Positions 1 to 7,600 of a stretch of 10,315 bases of DNA are shown here, piece by piece (positions within the stretch are counted from its first letter, which is position 1; each line of letters begins with the position of its first letter). This DNA comes from an uncultured Collinsella sp. (GTDB taxonomy: Bacteria > Actinomycetota > Coriobacteriia > Coriobacteriales > Coriobacteriaceae). The stretch spans positions 1 through 10,315 of the forward strand of contig CABUQK010000067.1 of assembly GCA_902493615.1 (NCBI GenBank), read 5' to 3'. Below the pieces are notes generated by a model. It made no database searches. It was not told the origin of the DNA and worked only from the letters and a program-made list of their open reading frames with translations. A program made the translations under genes and the position numbers.

Positions 1-49
1 GCCCGCTTGGTATCGCGCTTAGATTCGCGAGATTGCGGCGATTGACGGC

Positions 50-1027
50 CTACTTGCCGACAACGCCCTCGGCATCCCACCAGTCGAGCTGGGCGATGTT
101 GTCGCGGATGTGCTGACAGCTCTTGTGGAAGCCCTCGAGCTCGTGCTCGGACAGGTCGAGCGTGTAGACCTCCTCGACGCCCTCGGCACCGATCACGCAC
201 GGCAGGGAGGTGAAGATGCCCTCCTCGCCATACTGGCCGGTCATAAGCGTAGAGGCCGAAAGCACGGCGTGCTCGTCGTGCAGCACGGCGGCGCAGACGC
301 GAGCGGCGGAGTTGGCGACGGCGTACTCGGTGCACTGCTTGCCCTGGTAGGTTACGTAGCCGCCCTTGCGCGCGAGTTCCTCGGTCTCCATGTGGTCGAA
401 GGCATACTTGTCGGGGTTCTCGGCCTGAAGTTCGTTGAGGCTCTTGCCGGCGATGGTTGCGGCCTTAAAGGCGGCGAGCTGGCTAAAGCCGTGCTCGCCG
501 ATCATGTAGGCGTCGATGGACTTGGGGCTCACGCCGACCTTCTTGGAGATCTCGGTGCGCAGGCGGGCGGAGTCCAGGCCGCAGCCCGAGCCGATGATCT
601 TCTTGGGATCGTAGCCGGTCAGGTGCCACAGCTCGGTGCACACGACGTCGCAGGGGTTGGAGATGCTCACAAAGATGCCGTCAAAGCCGGCGTCGACGAT
701 GCGCTTGGCAAAGGTGCGGGCGGCGTCGGTGGTAAAGAACAGCTCGCCGTCGCGGTTGCCGGCGGCCAGCGCGACCTTGCCGGCGGCGTTGACGATGACG
801 TCGCAGCAAGCAAGCTCCTCGTAGTGGTCGTAGCAGTTGACGATCTTGGTGTTGTACGGGACAAACGAAAGGGAGTCGCGCAGGTCCTGGACCTCGGACG
901 TCACCTTGGCCTCGTTGATATCGCACAGGTACAGCTCATCGGCAATGCCCTGCATGAGCAGACTGTTGGCAACATGTGCTCCTACGTGGCCCTGGCCGAC
1001 CACACCGATCTTACGCGTTTGGTACAT
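50..1027 (-). CDS. L-2-hydroxyacid dehydrogenase, L-lactate / L-2-hydroxyisocaproate type (LDH/MDH superfamily)
   Basis: This 325-residue cytosolic enzyme should reduce a 2-oxoacid such as pyruvate or 2-oxoisocaproate with NADH, a fermentative NAD+-regenerating step. Visible motifs are the Rossmann GQGHVG at residues 11-16, an acidic residue ending strand 2 (D36, favouring NAD over NADP), the mobile-loop arginine R92, NP at 124-125, D152 and R155 (substrate carboxylate), and catalytic H179 in GEHG. The segment EELARKGGYVTYQGK resembles Lactobacillus L-2-hydroxyisocaproate dehydrogenase more than classical tetrameric LDH. There is no arginine at the MDH specificity position, so malate is unlikely. 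I start at the ATG at 1027 because GAAAGGAT lies about 8 bases upstream and the Rossmann strand begins just inside. An upstream in-frame ATG at 1120 would add 31 unrelated residues and overlap the likely promoter. Family assignment is firm; substrate is open. It is divergent from metA. Confidence 0.93.
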   Translation of the reverse strand: MYQTRKIGVVGQGHVGAHVANSLLMQGIADELYLCDINEAKVTSEVQDLRDSLSFVPYNTKIVNCYDHYEELACCDVIVNAAGKVALAAGNRDGELFFTTDAARTFAKRIVDAGFDGIFVSISNPCDVVCTELWHLTGYDPKKIIGSGCGLDSARLRTEISKKVGVSPKSIDAYMIGEHGFSQLAAFKAATIAGKSLNELQAENPDKYAFDHMETEELARKGGYVTYQGKQCTEYAVANSAARVCAAVLHDEHAVLSASTLMTGQYGEEGIFTSLPCVIGAEGVEEVYTLDLSEHELEGFHKSCQHIRDNIAQLDWWDAEGVVGK

Positions 1028-1064
1028 ATATGTATCCTTTCGGCCGAGTTTTTTGCGTCGAACC

Positions 1065-1093
1065 ATTGTAGCGTCCTGCTGCCACTTTGCTAG
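1065..1093 (-). promoter_or_regulatory. Candidate promoter of the 2-hydroxyacid dehydrogenase gene
   Basis: On the minus strand TACAAT (1065-1070) is a good -10 box. A weak -35 (CTAGCA, 1088-1093) lies 17 bp upstream. This would start transcription near 1058 and give a leader of about 30 nt before the ATG. The -10 is seen directly; the -35 match is poor. Confidence 0.35.
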
Positions 1094-1105
1094 GCTAAAG
1101 CGCCA

Positions 1106-1138
1106 TAGATTTTTGGGCATGCCTTAATCTCTACTTTT
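1106..1138 (+). repeat. Degenerate copy of the TAGATTTTTGGG(A)CATGCCT hairpin
   Basis: Positions 1106-1124 (TAGATTTTTGGGCATGCCT) match the minus strand of the hairpin at 4609-4647, apart from one missing A. An imperfect right arm (AATCTCTA, 1126-1133) and CTTTT follow, so on the plus strand it looks like a weakened intrinsic terminator. It sits between divergent genes where no terminator is needed, so it may be an interspersed hairpin repeat. Confidence 0.5.
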
Positions 1139-1237
1139 GGAGCGATTTGGGCCGCTGACGGTATCGCTGGGCGATGTGCTCGCGCGGACGGGGCCGCTCG
1201 TTGTACCATAGCTGCAACTGACTCGTAAGGAGCATCC

Positions 1238-2164
1238 ATGCCCATTCGCATCCCCGACGCCCTCCCTGCCGCCGCGCAGCTCGAGAGCGAGAACATCTTT
1301 GTCATGACCGAGTACCGCGCGCTGCACCAGGACATCCGTCCGCTGCGCGTGCTCATCCTCAACCTCATGCCCACCAAAATCGCTACCGAGACGCAGATCA
1401 TGCGCAAGCTCTCCAACACGCCGCTGCAGGTGGAGGTGGACCTGCTGCGCACCAAAACACACGAGGCCACGCACGTGAGCGCCGGCCACCTGGAGACGTT
1501 CTACCGCACGTTCGACGACATCCGCGACATCCACTACGACGGCCTGATTATCACGGGCGCCCCGGTGGAACAGATGCCGTTCGAGGAGGTCGACTACTGG
1601 CCCGAGCTCTGCCAGATCATGGACTGGTCTACCACGCACGTACACTCTACGCTGCACATTTGTTGGGGCGCGCAGGCGGGCCTGTATCACCACTACGGTA
1701 TTCAGAAGCACGACCTGCCGGCAAAGGCGAGTGGCGTGTTCGAGCATTATCTGGTGAAGCCGCAAAGCCCGCTGGTTCGCGGCTTTGACGACCGCTTCTA
1801 TGCCGTGCACTCGCGCAACACCGATGTGCGCCGCGAGGACGTGGAGGCCGAGCCGCAGCTTGAGGTCGTGGCCGTGTCCGACGAGGTGGGCTTGTACATC
1901 GTCAAGTCGACCGACAGCCGCCGCTTCTTTGTCTTTGGCCATCCCGAGTACGACACCGACACGCTGCGTCTGGAGTACGAGCGCGACGTGAAGCGCGGGC
2001 TCAACCCCCAGGTGCCAGCGCATTACTTCCCAGGCGACGACCCCACCGCAGAGCCGCGTAACGTCTGGCGCAGCCAGGCTCAGTTGCTCTACACCAACTG
2101 GCTCAACTACTACGTCTACCAGACCACGCCCTACGACCTAGCCCGCGCCGGCGAGGAGCACTAG
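1238..2164 (+). CDS. metA: Homoserine O-acetyltransferase, MetA type
   Basis: MetA acylates the hydroxyl of L-homoserine, the first committed step of methionine synthesis, in the cytosol. The 308-residue length is normal for the family. The nucleophile C142 lies in ICWGAQAG, and the partners H235 and E237 lie in GHPEYD; numbering coincides with E. coli MetA. Residue 111, in GAPVE, is glutamate. In characterised MetA enzymes Glu at 111 goes with acetyl-CoA and Gly with succinyl-CoA, so this one probably makes O-acetylhomoserine despite the usual 'succinyltransferase' name. The start is fixed by TAAGGAG (1226-1232) five bases before the ATG. It is monocistronic in the window, followed by the hairpin at 2247-2310. 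I saw no SAM riboswitch or clear promoter in the 210-bp upstream gap. Confidence 0.96.
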   Translation: MPIRIPDALPAAAQLESENIFVMTEYRALHQDIRPLRVLILNLMPTKIATETQIMRKLSNTPLQVEVDLLRTKTHEATHVSAGHLETFYRTFDDIRDIHYDGLIITGAPVEQMPFEEVDYWPELCQIMDWSTTHVHSTLHICWGAQAGLYHHYGIQKHDLPAKASGVFEHYLVKPQSPLVRGFDDRFYAVHSRNTDVRREDVEAEPQLEVVAVSDEVGLYIVKSTDSRRFFVFGHPEYDTDTLRLEYERDVKRGLNPQVPAHYFPGDDPTAEPRNVWRSQAQLLYTNWLNYYVYQTTPYDLARAGEEH

Positions 2165-2195
2165 GCTACGGCTGCTGCTGTGCCGGCGGCGTGAC

Positions 2196-2310
2196 GAGCG
2201 TGGATATCCGGACGGACGAGCGTGGATTTTCGGACGTTTACAAATCGAGCGTGGATAATCTCCCACCTTTGGCTTGAAACTAGGCTCAAAACGGGAGATT
2301 ATCCACGCTC
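2196..2310 (+). repeat. Interspersed repeat element, full copy A (115 bp)
   Basis: Three head-to-tail units begin at 2196, 2218 and 2247 (spacings 22 and 29 bp). The first two match GAGCGTGGATWTYCGGACG. The third starts GAGCGTGGAT but then becomes the left arm of an 18-bp perfect inverted repeat (2247-2264 with 2293-2310, loop 28 nt). A second copy at 7785-7898 has the same 22/29 spacing and nearly the same length (114 bp); a short copy lies at 3597-3640. All three share orientation. It resembles REP/BIME-like elements; no transposase is present in the window. Confidence 0.85.
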
Positions 2311-2317
2311 ATTTTTT
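2247..2317 (+). terminator. Terminator-like hairpin after metA, formed by repeat copy A
   Basis: A perfect 18-bp stem (GAGCGTGGATAATCTCCC with its complement) is followed by ATTTTTT (2311-2317). The 28-nt loop is long for an intrinsic terminator, but stem and U-run are strong. It begins about 80 bp after the metA stop and would end metA transcripts. Confidence 0.6.
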
Positions 2318-2607
2318 AGGCATGTAGATGCCGATGGCTCGGCTAAGAGACGGTGCATGCAGAGGCAAAGTCGCATTTGTCGTAGTCTTGAATCTCGACG
2401 GGTTTTTCTTTCTGATAATCCAATGGACCAAGGCCTCAAAATGTGGAGACAGGGATCTCTTGGCAAGGCTTCTACCTGCAGATATAAGCCATCAGCCTAA
2501 AACGTCCAAAACCGTCAAGCATTTGGTCAGCGCCCGGACAGTATTTGGTCAGACTTCGCATGAAACCGTCTGGTACGTTTGCGCCGTTCCAAGAGTTGGG
2601 AGGCGAC
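2318..2607. other. Gene-free stretch upstream of the AbiEi-like gene
   Basis: No convincing gene is seen. Overlapping plus-strand frames here give low-complexity products with no ribosome site. Two signals stand out. First, 2496-2516 matches 18 of 21 bases of the loop and right arm of repeat copy B (7863-7883), so it is probably a remnant of that element. Second, ATTTGGTCAG occurs twice, at 2521-2530 and 2543-2552, 22 bp apart, just upstream of the next gene, as an operator might. No good sigma-70 promoter was found. Confidence 0.45.
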
Positions 2608-3570
2608 ATGGGAAACATGACGGCGAATCAAAGACTTGCAAGTCACATTAAGGCGTGCGAACAGCAGATGAGCTGCGTGTACGCGCGCACGGCGGCGGAG
2701 GCAAAGCAGATTGAGCGGCGGGCGGGGGCGGGAAGTCTAGAGGCGGTCATGCCGGGGCTGTATGCGCGTCCGGAATACTGGTCCGAGCTCAAGTTTCGGC
2801 AGCGTTATCTGCATCGGGTGCGGGCGCTTGCGCAAAAGCACCCCGACTGGACATTTTGCTCCTATACGGCGGCTGTTATCTATGGCCTTTCGGTTTCGCA
2901 TGCCAATTTGGCGCACATCCATATCGCCGCGATGCCGGCCCAATCGACGACGCCGGGCTCTCAGGTCATTCGTCATCGCTATGCTCGTCAAACACGGGCC
3001 ACCCAGATGGATATCGCCGTAACCGATATCGATCAAACGATTACGGATTGCTTGGTCGATGCATCGTTTGTCGAGGGACTGATCATCGCGGACTCGGCGC
3101 TCCATGAGCAACTTTTGTCGAAGGAGCATCTCGTTGAGACTGTCGACAAGCTTGGCCTGAATCGTCGCGGCGTTGTGACGGCGCGCAGAGTTGCACGATG
3201 TGCCGATGGGCTGTCGGAAAGCGGCGGCGAGTCCAAGGCGCGTGCCCTGATGATCGAGCGCGGCTGGCAGACGCCGGAGCTGCAAGTTGAGCTGTTCGAC
3301 CCGGTTGAGCCGGGACGGCCGTATCGCGTCGACTACTTGTGGCGCGTGGGCGACCGGATGATTATCGGGGAGTTCGACGGATTCGTTAAAAGCGAGAAGG
3401 CGGCGGAGGAGGGCAAGCTCGCGAAGGCGCAGTTCGATGAGCGCCAGCGCGAGTCGAGACTTTCGCTGCTTGATAACTGCAAGATCGTGCGCTTGTGCTG
3501 GGATGATCTAAGGGATCCGACAAAGCTCGATCGCAAGCTCAAGGTCGCCGGCGTGCCGCGTGCGTGCTGA
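2608..3570 (+). CDS. AbiEi-antitoxin-like protein with C-terminal PD-(D/E)XK/DUF559-like nuclease fold
   Basis: A 320-residue protein with the two-part layout of actinobacterial 'type IV TA AbiEi family' proteins. An N-terminal winged-helix-like region (about 1-100) contains MPGLYARP and a helix SYTAAVIYGL, the usual 'SH-x-SAA-x-x-GL' position. The C-terminal domain (about 205-310) carries E208 in a GESKAR segment, then VDYLW (D242) and IIGEFDG (E255, D257), the spacing of a PD-(D/E)XK core; K262 is a possible lysine. Whether it cuts DNA is not shown. The start at 2608 has GGGAGG four bases upstream; in-frame ATGs at 2545 and 2560 lack this, and 2617 is the alternative. No AbiEii-type nucleotidyltransferase toxin is adjacent, so it is a solo. 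Same-orientation repeats flank it on both sides (2196-2310 and 3597-3640), suggesting an acquired gene. Confidence 0.75.
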   Translation: MGNMTANQRLASHIKACEQQMSCVYARTAAEAKQIERRAGAGSLEAVMPGLYARPEYWSELKFRQRYLHRVRALAQKHPDWTFCSYTAAVIYGLSVSHANLAHIHIAAMPAQSTTPGSQVIRHRYARQTRATQMDIAVTDIDQTITDCLVDASFVEGLIIADSALHEQLLSKEHLVETVDKLGLNRRGVVTARRVARCADGLSESGGESKARALMIERGWQTPELQVELFDPVEPGRPYRVDYLWRVGDRMIIGEFDGFVKSEKAAEEGKLAKAQFDERQRESRLSLLDNCKIVRLCWDDLRDPTKLDRKLKVAGVPRAC

Positions 3571-3596
3571 GGCAGTTGCAAGGCGTTTGGCTGCAC

Positions 3597-3640
3597 GAGC
3601 GTGGAAAATCAGACGGACGAGCGTGGAAATCTGGACGCTC
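3597..3640 (+). repeat. Interspersed repeat element, short copy C
   Basis: Two units, GAGCGTGGAAAATCAGACG (3597-3615) and GAGCGTGGAAATCTGGACG (3619-3637), repeat at the same 22-bp period as copies A and B. They run straight into ACGCTCAT, the end motif of copy A. The third unit and loop are missing, as if by internal deletion. A residual GAGCGT/ACGCTC stem remains (3619-3624 with 3635-3640). It sits between convergent genes. Confidence 0.75.
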
Positions 3641-3666
3641 ATCTTGCGGGTGCGAAACAGCGGCGA

Positions 3667-4263
3667 TCAGGCGCTGACGATGTGGGGTAGCGGCAGGTCG
3701 TGGGCGTCGGTGGGGACGTGGTCGACACGCTGCTCGTCAAAGGCGATGCCGATGATTTGACATGCGGGTGAGAGCATGGGCAGGTAGCGATCATAGCAGC
3801 CGCCGCCGTAGCCCAGGCGTGCGCCGGCGCGGTCGAAGGCTACAAGCGGTACGACGATCATGTCGAGAGCTTCGACAGGCACGATAGGGAAGCGGCTGCT
3901 GTCGATGTCCGTAGCCGCAAAGGCCCGCGTGGGGTGGGCGATAAACGGCGCCGCGGACGCATCGTCGGCGGCAACTGCCCGCATACACATGCGCTGGCCA
4001 CAAGCTGCGGCATCAATTGCCGAGAGCATGCACGGATAAGCTACGCGCCAGCCGCGCGCGGCGGCTGCAGCGGCAAACGCGGCAGGGTCGACCTCGGAAC
4101 CCATCGCGGTATAGACGGCAACGGTGTGCGGCGCCGCGGCATCCAAGCGATCCAACAGCTCAACTAGCCGCGCACAGATAACGGCAGACTTCGCTGCCCG
4201 CACATCCAAATTAAGAGCATTGCGCCGAGCAATCACCGCCCGCCGCAACTTAGCCTTGTCCAT
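3667..4263 (-). CDS. fau: 5-formyltetrahydrofolate cyclo-ligase (methenyl-THF synthetase)
   Basis: The 198-residue enzyme should convert 5-formyl-THF plus ATP to 5,10-methenyl-THF, returning a storage or inhibitory folate to the one-carbon pool. Family marks are basic K3/K5/R7/R8 at the N-terminus, MGSEVD at 54-59, and the signature LGYGGGCYDRYL around 150-161 after VVPLVAFD. The C-terminal IGIAFDEQ...DVPTD-like segment (172-186) and HDLPLPHIVS are also typical. Length is normal. I chose the ATG at 4263, with AGGAGG (4269-4274) five bases upstream; the TTG at 4281 would place the ribosome site inside the gene. The minus-strand leader contains an 8-bp hairpin (4280-4304) ending about five bases before the ribosome site. 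It converges on the AbiEi-like gene and is not in an operon with the peptidase. Confidence 0.94.
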   Translation of the reverse strand: MDKAKLRRAVIARRNALNLDVRAAKSAVICARLVELLDRLDAAAPHTVAVYTAMGSEVDPAAFAAAAAARGWRVAYPCMLSAIDAAACGQRMCMRAVAADDASAAPFIAHPTRAFAATDIDSSRFPIVPVEALDMIVVPLVAFDRAGARLGYGGGCYDRYLPMLSPACQIIGIAFDEQRVDHVPTDAHDLPLPHIVSA

Positions 4264-4279
4264 CCCAGCCTCCTCTAGC

Positions 4280-4309
4280 AAACCTGTAAATTAGGGACAG
4301 GTTTATTTT
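4280..4309 (+). terminator. Small hairpin plus T-run upstream of the cyclo-ligase gene
   Basis: AAACCTGT (4280-4287) and ACAGGTTT (4297-4304) pair perfectly around a 9-nt loop, and ATTTT follows on the plus strand. Read plus, it is a weak intrinsic terminator. Read minus, it is a leader hairpin just before the cyclo-ligase ribosome site. Which role applies is undecided. Confidence 0.4.
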
Positions 4310-4328
4310 GGCAGGTTTTATCTGGGCA

Positions 4329-4411
4329 AACACCCAAACCACCACACAAACCATCGCAAAGGGAGCAGTTCATGGACACCTTCGTGGTGGTTTTGACGAA
4401 GGGCGGGTGTT
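4329..4411. repeat. Long interrupted inverted repeat with an alternative inner hairpin
   Basis: The left arm 4329-4345 (AACACCCAAACCACCAC) pairs with GTGGTGGTTT (4384-4393) and, after an 11-nt bulge, GGGTGTT (4405-4411): 17 bp around a 38-nt loop. A competing hairpin, CCTTCG (4379-4384) with CGAAGG (4397-4402), cannot coexist with it. No gene is recognised here. Confidence 0.5.
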
Positions 4412-4421
4412 CGCGGCGGTT

Positions 4422-4480
4422 TGTATCGATCTGTAACAGTAACTCGGCAAAATCGGACCTAGATGTTACAGATTGAGACA
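4422..4480. repeat. 59-bp palindromic unit, copy 1
   Basis: The outer arms (4422-4438 with 4464-4480) match at 15 of 17 positions around a 25-nt centre and include ATCTGTAACA/TGTTACAGAT, a perfect 10-bp arm. Copy 2 at 4503-4561 has exactly the same length and arm size. The centre contains CGGCAAAATCGG. Confidence 0.75.
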
Positions 4481-4502
4481 AAGGGCCGGCGTCATCCGGG
4501 AA

Positions 4503-4561
4503 CGTCTCGATTTGTAACACCTAGAGCCGATATTGCCGCCTAGATGTTACAGATTTAGACA
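4503..4561. repeat. 59-bp palindromic unit, copy 2
   Basis: The arms include TTTGTAACA (4511-4519) and TGTTACAGAT (4545-4554) around a 25-nt centre. The centre aligns better to copy 1 when reversed: it then reads CGGCAATATCGG, 11 of 12 identical. The two units are therefore probably inverted relative to each other, separated by 22 bp. Confidence 0.75.
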
Positions 4562-4600
4562 AACTGGTGGGACGGGCTGAGCTGCCCCGCCCAAGCAGCG

Positions 4601-4647
4601 GCAAAAGAAAAGGTAGATTTTCAGGCATGTCCCAAAAATCTACCTTT
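4601..4647 (-). terminator. Intrinsic terminator of the M16C peptidase gene
   Basis: AAAGGTAGATTTT (4609-4621) pairs perfectly with 4635-4647 around a 13-nt loop. On the minus strand the stem follows the peptidase stop codon by 8 bp and ends in CCTTTTCTTTT. The loop carries GGGACATGCCTG, shared in part with 1106-1124. Confidence 0.75.
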
Positions 4648-4655
4648 ACTGTGCG

Positions 4656-7600
4656 TTAGCCCATCAGGTCGACGACGTTAAAGCCGGCGTTGCTCTTGGC
4701 GATGACGTCTCGGCCGCCAAAGACACAGGTTGGCGACTCGGCTGCGATGCGCGTCACGTCGGCGCCGAGCGAGCGAAGCTCACCGGGTGTGGCGGCGAGC
4801 ATCTGGGCGCGGCGCTCCTCACGTGCGTGCGGATCGAGCCCGGCCAGGTAGGTCGTGTTGCGGCGTTTGGTGAGCGCGTACGGCTTTACCGGCGCGTCCA
4901 TGCCGCTCACACAGCTCACGATAAAGCCCTCAAAGGCGGCCTCGTCGGGCTCAAAGCTGCCGAGCCATTCGCCTGCGCGCGCCACACGCTCAATCGAGGG
5001 GTCGATTGCCGGGTCGCGGTAGGTGTAGAACGCCGCCTGACGCTCGCCGGCCGCGCGGAATCCGCAGCCGTACGCACCGCCCTTAACGCGGATCTCGTTC
5101 CACAGGTAGTCGTAGGAGAGCGCGTTGGCGGCAACCGCCCAGGCGCCCGTCACGTCGATGCCCAGGCGACGCGGATCGCACGCGCTTGCCGCAAAGCAGA
5201 TGTCGCTGGGGATGACAAAGGCCTCGTGGCGGTCGCACGGCGCCGGCACCACGAGCGCGTCGCGGCCGGCATCGGTGCTGTCGCCAGCGTCCAGCCCCAG
5301 GTCGCCCGCGGCATCCCAGTACGCGTCAAAGTCCTCGTCGCTGCCGGTAAAGCTCGCCATGCAGCCGTCGGCCACAAAGATGCGGCTTGCCAGCTCGGTA
5401 AGCTTGGTACGCAGCCCGTCCACGCGCTCGTCAAAGTGCTCGAGCAGATTGCGCAGGAACAGGTAGAAGTCCACGCCCGAAAGCTGCTCGCGCACCACGG
5501 CCGAAGGCGAGCTGTAGCTCATCGCGCGACCCAGCGCCGCCGAGTGTCCGTTGTTGATAAAGCCCTGCTCAAGCCCAATGCGAATCTGCGTGAGCACGTC
5601 GCGCACACGGTCGGCGTCGGCGTCTGCCAAAAGCGTGCTCGACCATACCTCGCGCGGCAGACTCGCCAGCGCATCGATCTTCTCGGACAGGGCGCCGGCG
5701 CTCACCAGCAGGTAGGGGCGCACGCCGTCCACTTCGGGCTGCGTCATGACTTCGGTCGTAAAGCTCAAAAAGCCGAGCTTGCCAGCGAGCAAGTTGTCGA
5801 GTTCCTCGGCCGAGTGCTCGCGCGTGGGCAGCTGCTTAAGCAGGCGGCAGAGCAGTGTCACATAGGGCAGGTCCTCAAACGCGACGCAGCTCAGGTCGAA
5901 ATACTGCATGGCGTAGGCCAAACGGTTGGTGGGGATGCCGTGGCGCAGGCAGGGGATGGGCGCGGTCGTGTCCACGATCAGCGGCGGCTCGGGGCGCGCC
6001 TCGCCAATGTCGGAAACGCGCAGGCGCGGCAGTGTGGCCTTGGCCTCGGGTGTGTCTTCCGCCTCCTGCGCGGCACGCAGCGCGGCCGTGCGCTCGACCA
6101 CGTCGGCCAGCTCGGCATCGGTCATGGCATCGCGCTTGGCTGCCAGCTCGGCGGCCTCGGCACCCTCCGAACCCTCGGCGGCGTCCACCGGCACCAGCTC
6201 GACGAGCGCCATGTGATCGTTCTGCAGCACCAGCTCGCGCAGCAGGTCCTCAAAATAGCTGCCGTCCAGCTCGCTACGCAGCTCCTCGTACACCGGGCCG
6301 TACTTGAGCGCCAGCGTCGCGGCGTCGTCATCGTAGAGCCACGTGCTCAGCGCGTCGCACGCAATGGCCACGCCGTCGGCGATGCCATAGTCGCGCTGGC
6401 GCAGGTCGTACTCGTTGCTGCTGATGATGGCCTCCAGGCGCTCGCGCGGAACGCCATGCTCGCATAGGTCGCGGCAGGCGTCCTGGAACACGCGGCGCAG
6501 CTCGCGCGCCACGCCGGGCTGCGCGTTTTGCAGCATGATGAGCTCGTAGGGCTGCAGGCTCTCGGCCGCGGTGTAGCTCGCCACGTTGCCGCCCAGGCCG
6601 GCGGACAGAATGGCCTTCTTAACCGGCGCTTCGTTGGAGCCCAGCAGCGCCTCGAACAGGATATCCGCTGCGATCGTGCGCTTGCGGTCGAGCGCGCTGC
6701 CCAGCACAAGGCCCAGGCCAACCAGGGCGTTTTCGGGCGTGGTGGCCATCTCGACGCGCTTGTACTCGCAGGTCACGGGCGCCTGCACGTCCAGCGGATT
6801 GGGCGCCAGCGTGGATGGGTCCTCGCCGGCGGCGACGGCAGCGTCCATGCGGCGGCTCGCAGCACTCGGCTGCGACAGATAGCGCTCGTCCAAAAACGCC
6901 AGCGCGCGGTCCACGTCCAGGTCGCCGTAGAGCGTGATGTAAGAGTTGGAGGGGTTGTAGTGGCGCGCGTGCGTGTCCAGGAACTGCTCGTAGGTGAGCG
7001 CGGGGATCGCGCGCGGGTCGCCACCGCTCTCGTGTGCATAGGCGGTGTCGGGGTAGAGCGCGGCGTTGACGGCGTCGTCCAGCACGCTCATGGGATCGGA
7101 CAGCGCACCCTTCATCTCGTTGAACACCACGCCGTTATAGCGCAGCGTGCCCTCGTGCAGGCTCGCGGAGCTGCTGTCGCCCTCGGCGCCCTCCGGCAGG
7201 TCCAGTTCGTAGTGCCAGCCCTCCTGCTCAAAAATAGTCGGCTTGGTGTAGATGGCCGGGTTGAACACCGCGTCCAGGTACACGTCCATCAGGTTGTACA
7301 GATCCTGCTCGTTGGTGGTGGCAACGGGGTAGATGGTCTTGTCGGGGTAGGTCATGGCGTTGAGGAACGTCTGCATGGAGCTCTTGATCAGGTCGACAAA
7401 CGGCTCCTTGACGGGGAACTTTGCCGATCCGCACAGGACCGAGTGCTCAAGAATATGGAACACGCCGGTGGAATCGGCCGGCGGCGTCTTAAAGCCAATG
7501 GCAAAGGCCTTGTTTTCGTCGTCGCATGCCAGGTACAGCAGGCGAGCGCCCGAGGCGGTGTGGCGCAGCACGTAGGCGTCCGAGTCGAGCTCGGGCACGG

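Noticed and set aside
110..1093. Long plus-strand ORF opposite the 2-hydroxyacid dehydrogenase
   Set aside because: Antisense shadow of a clear enzyme gene; its product is a Val/Gly/Ala/Asp-rich low-complexity string with no family features.
1028..1237. Possible SAM or other methionine riboswitch upstream of metA
   Set aside because: No recognisable conserved core or leader terminator/antiterminator pair beyond the degenerate hairpin at 1106-1138.
1124..2023. 299-residue minus-strand ORF opposite metA
   Set aside because: metA is intact with all catalytic residues; the antisense product is a low-complexity shadow.
2328..2651. 107-residue plus-strand ORF before the AbiEi-like gene
   Set aside because: No ribosome site, no recognisable domain, and it overlaps the start of a better-supported gene.
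4275..4520. 81-residue Cys-rich minus-strand ORF (CSLCDGLCGGLGVCPDKTC)
   Set aside because: The cysteine pattern is tempting, but the frame crosses three palindromic repeats and there is no ribosome site; likely chance.
4827..6467. 546-residue plus-strand ORF, and another at 6528-7649
   Set aside because: Both lie wholly antisense to the intact M16C peptidase gene; compositions rich in Arg, Val, Ala, Gln and His are typical of the mirrored frame in GC-rich DNA.
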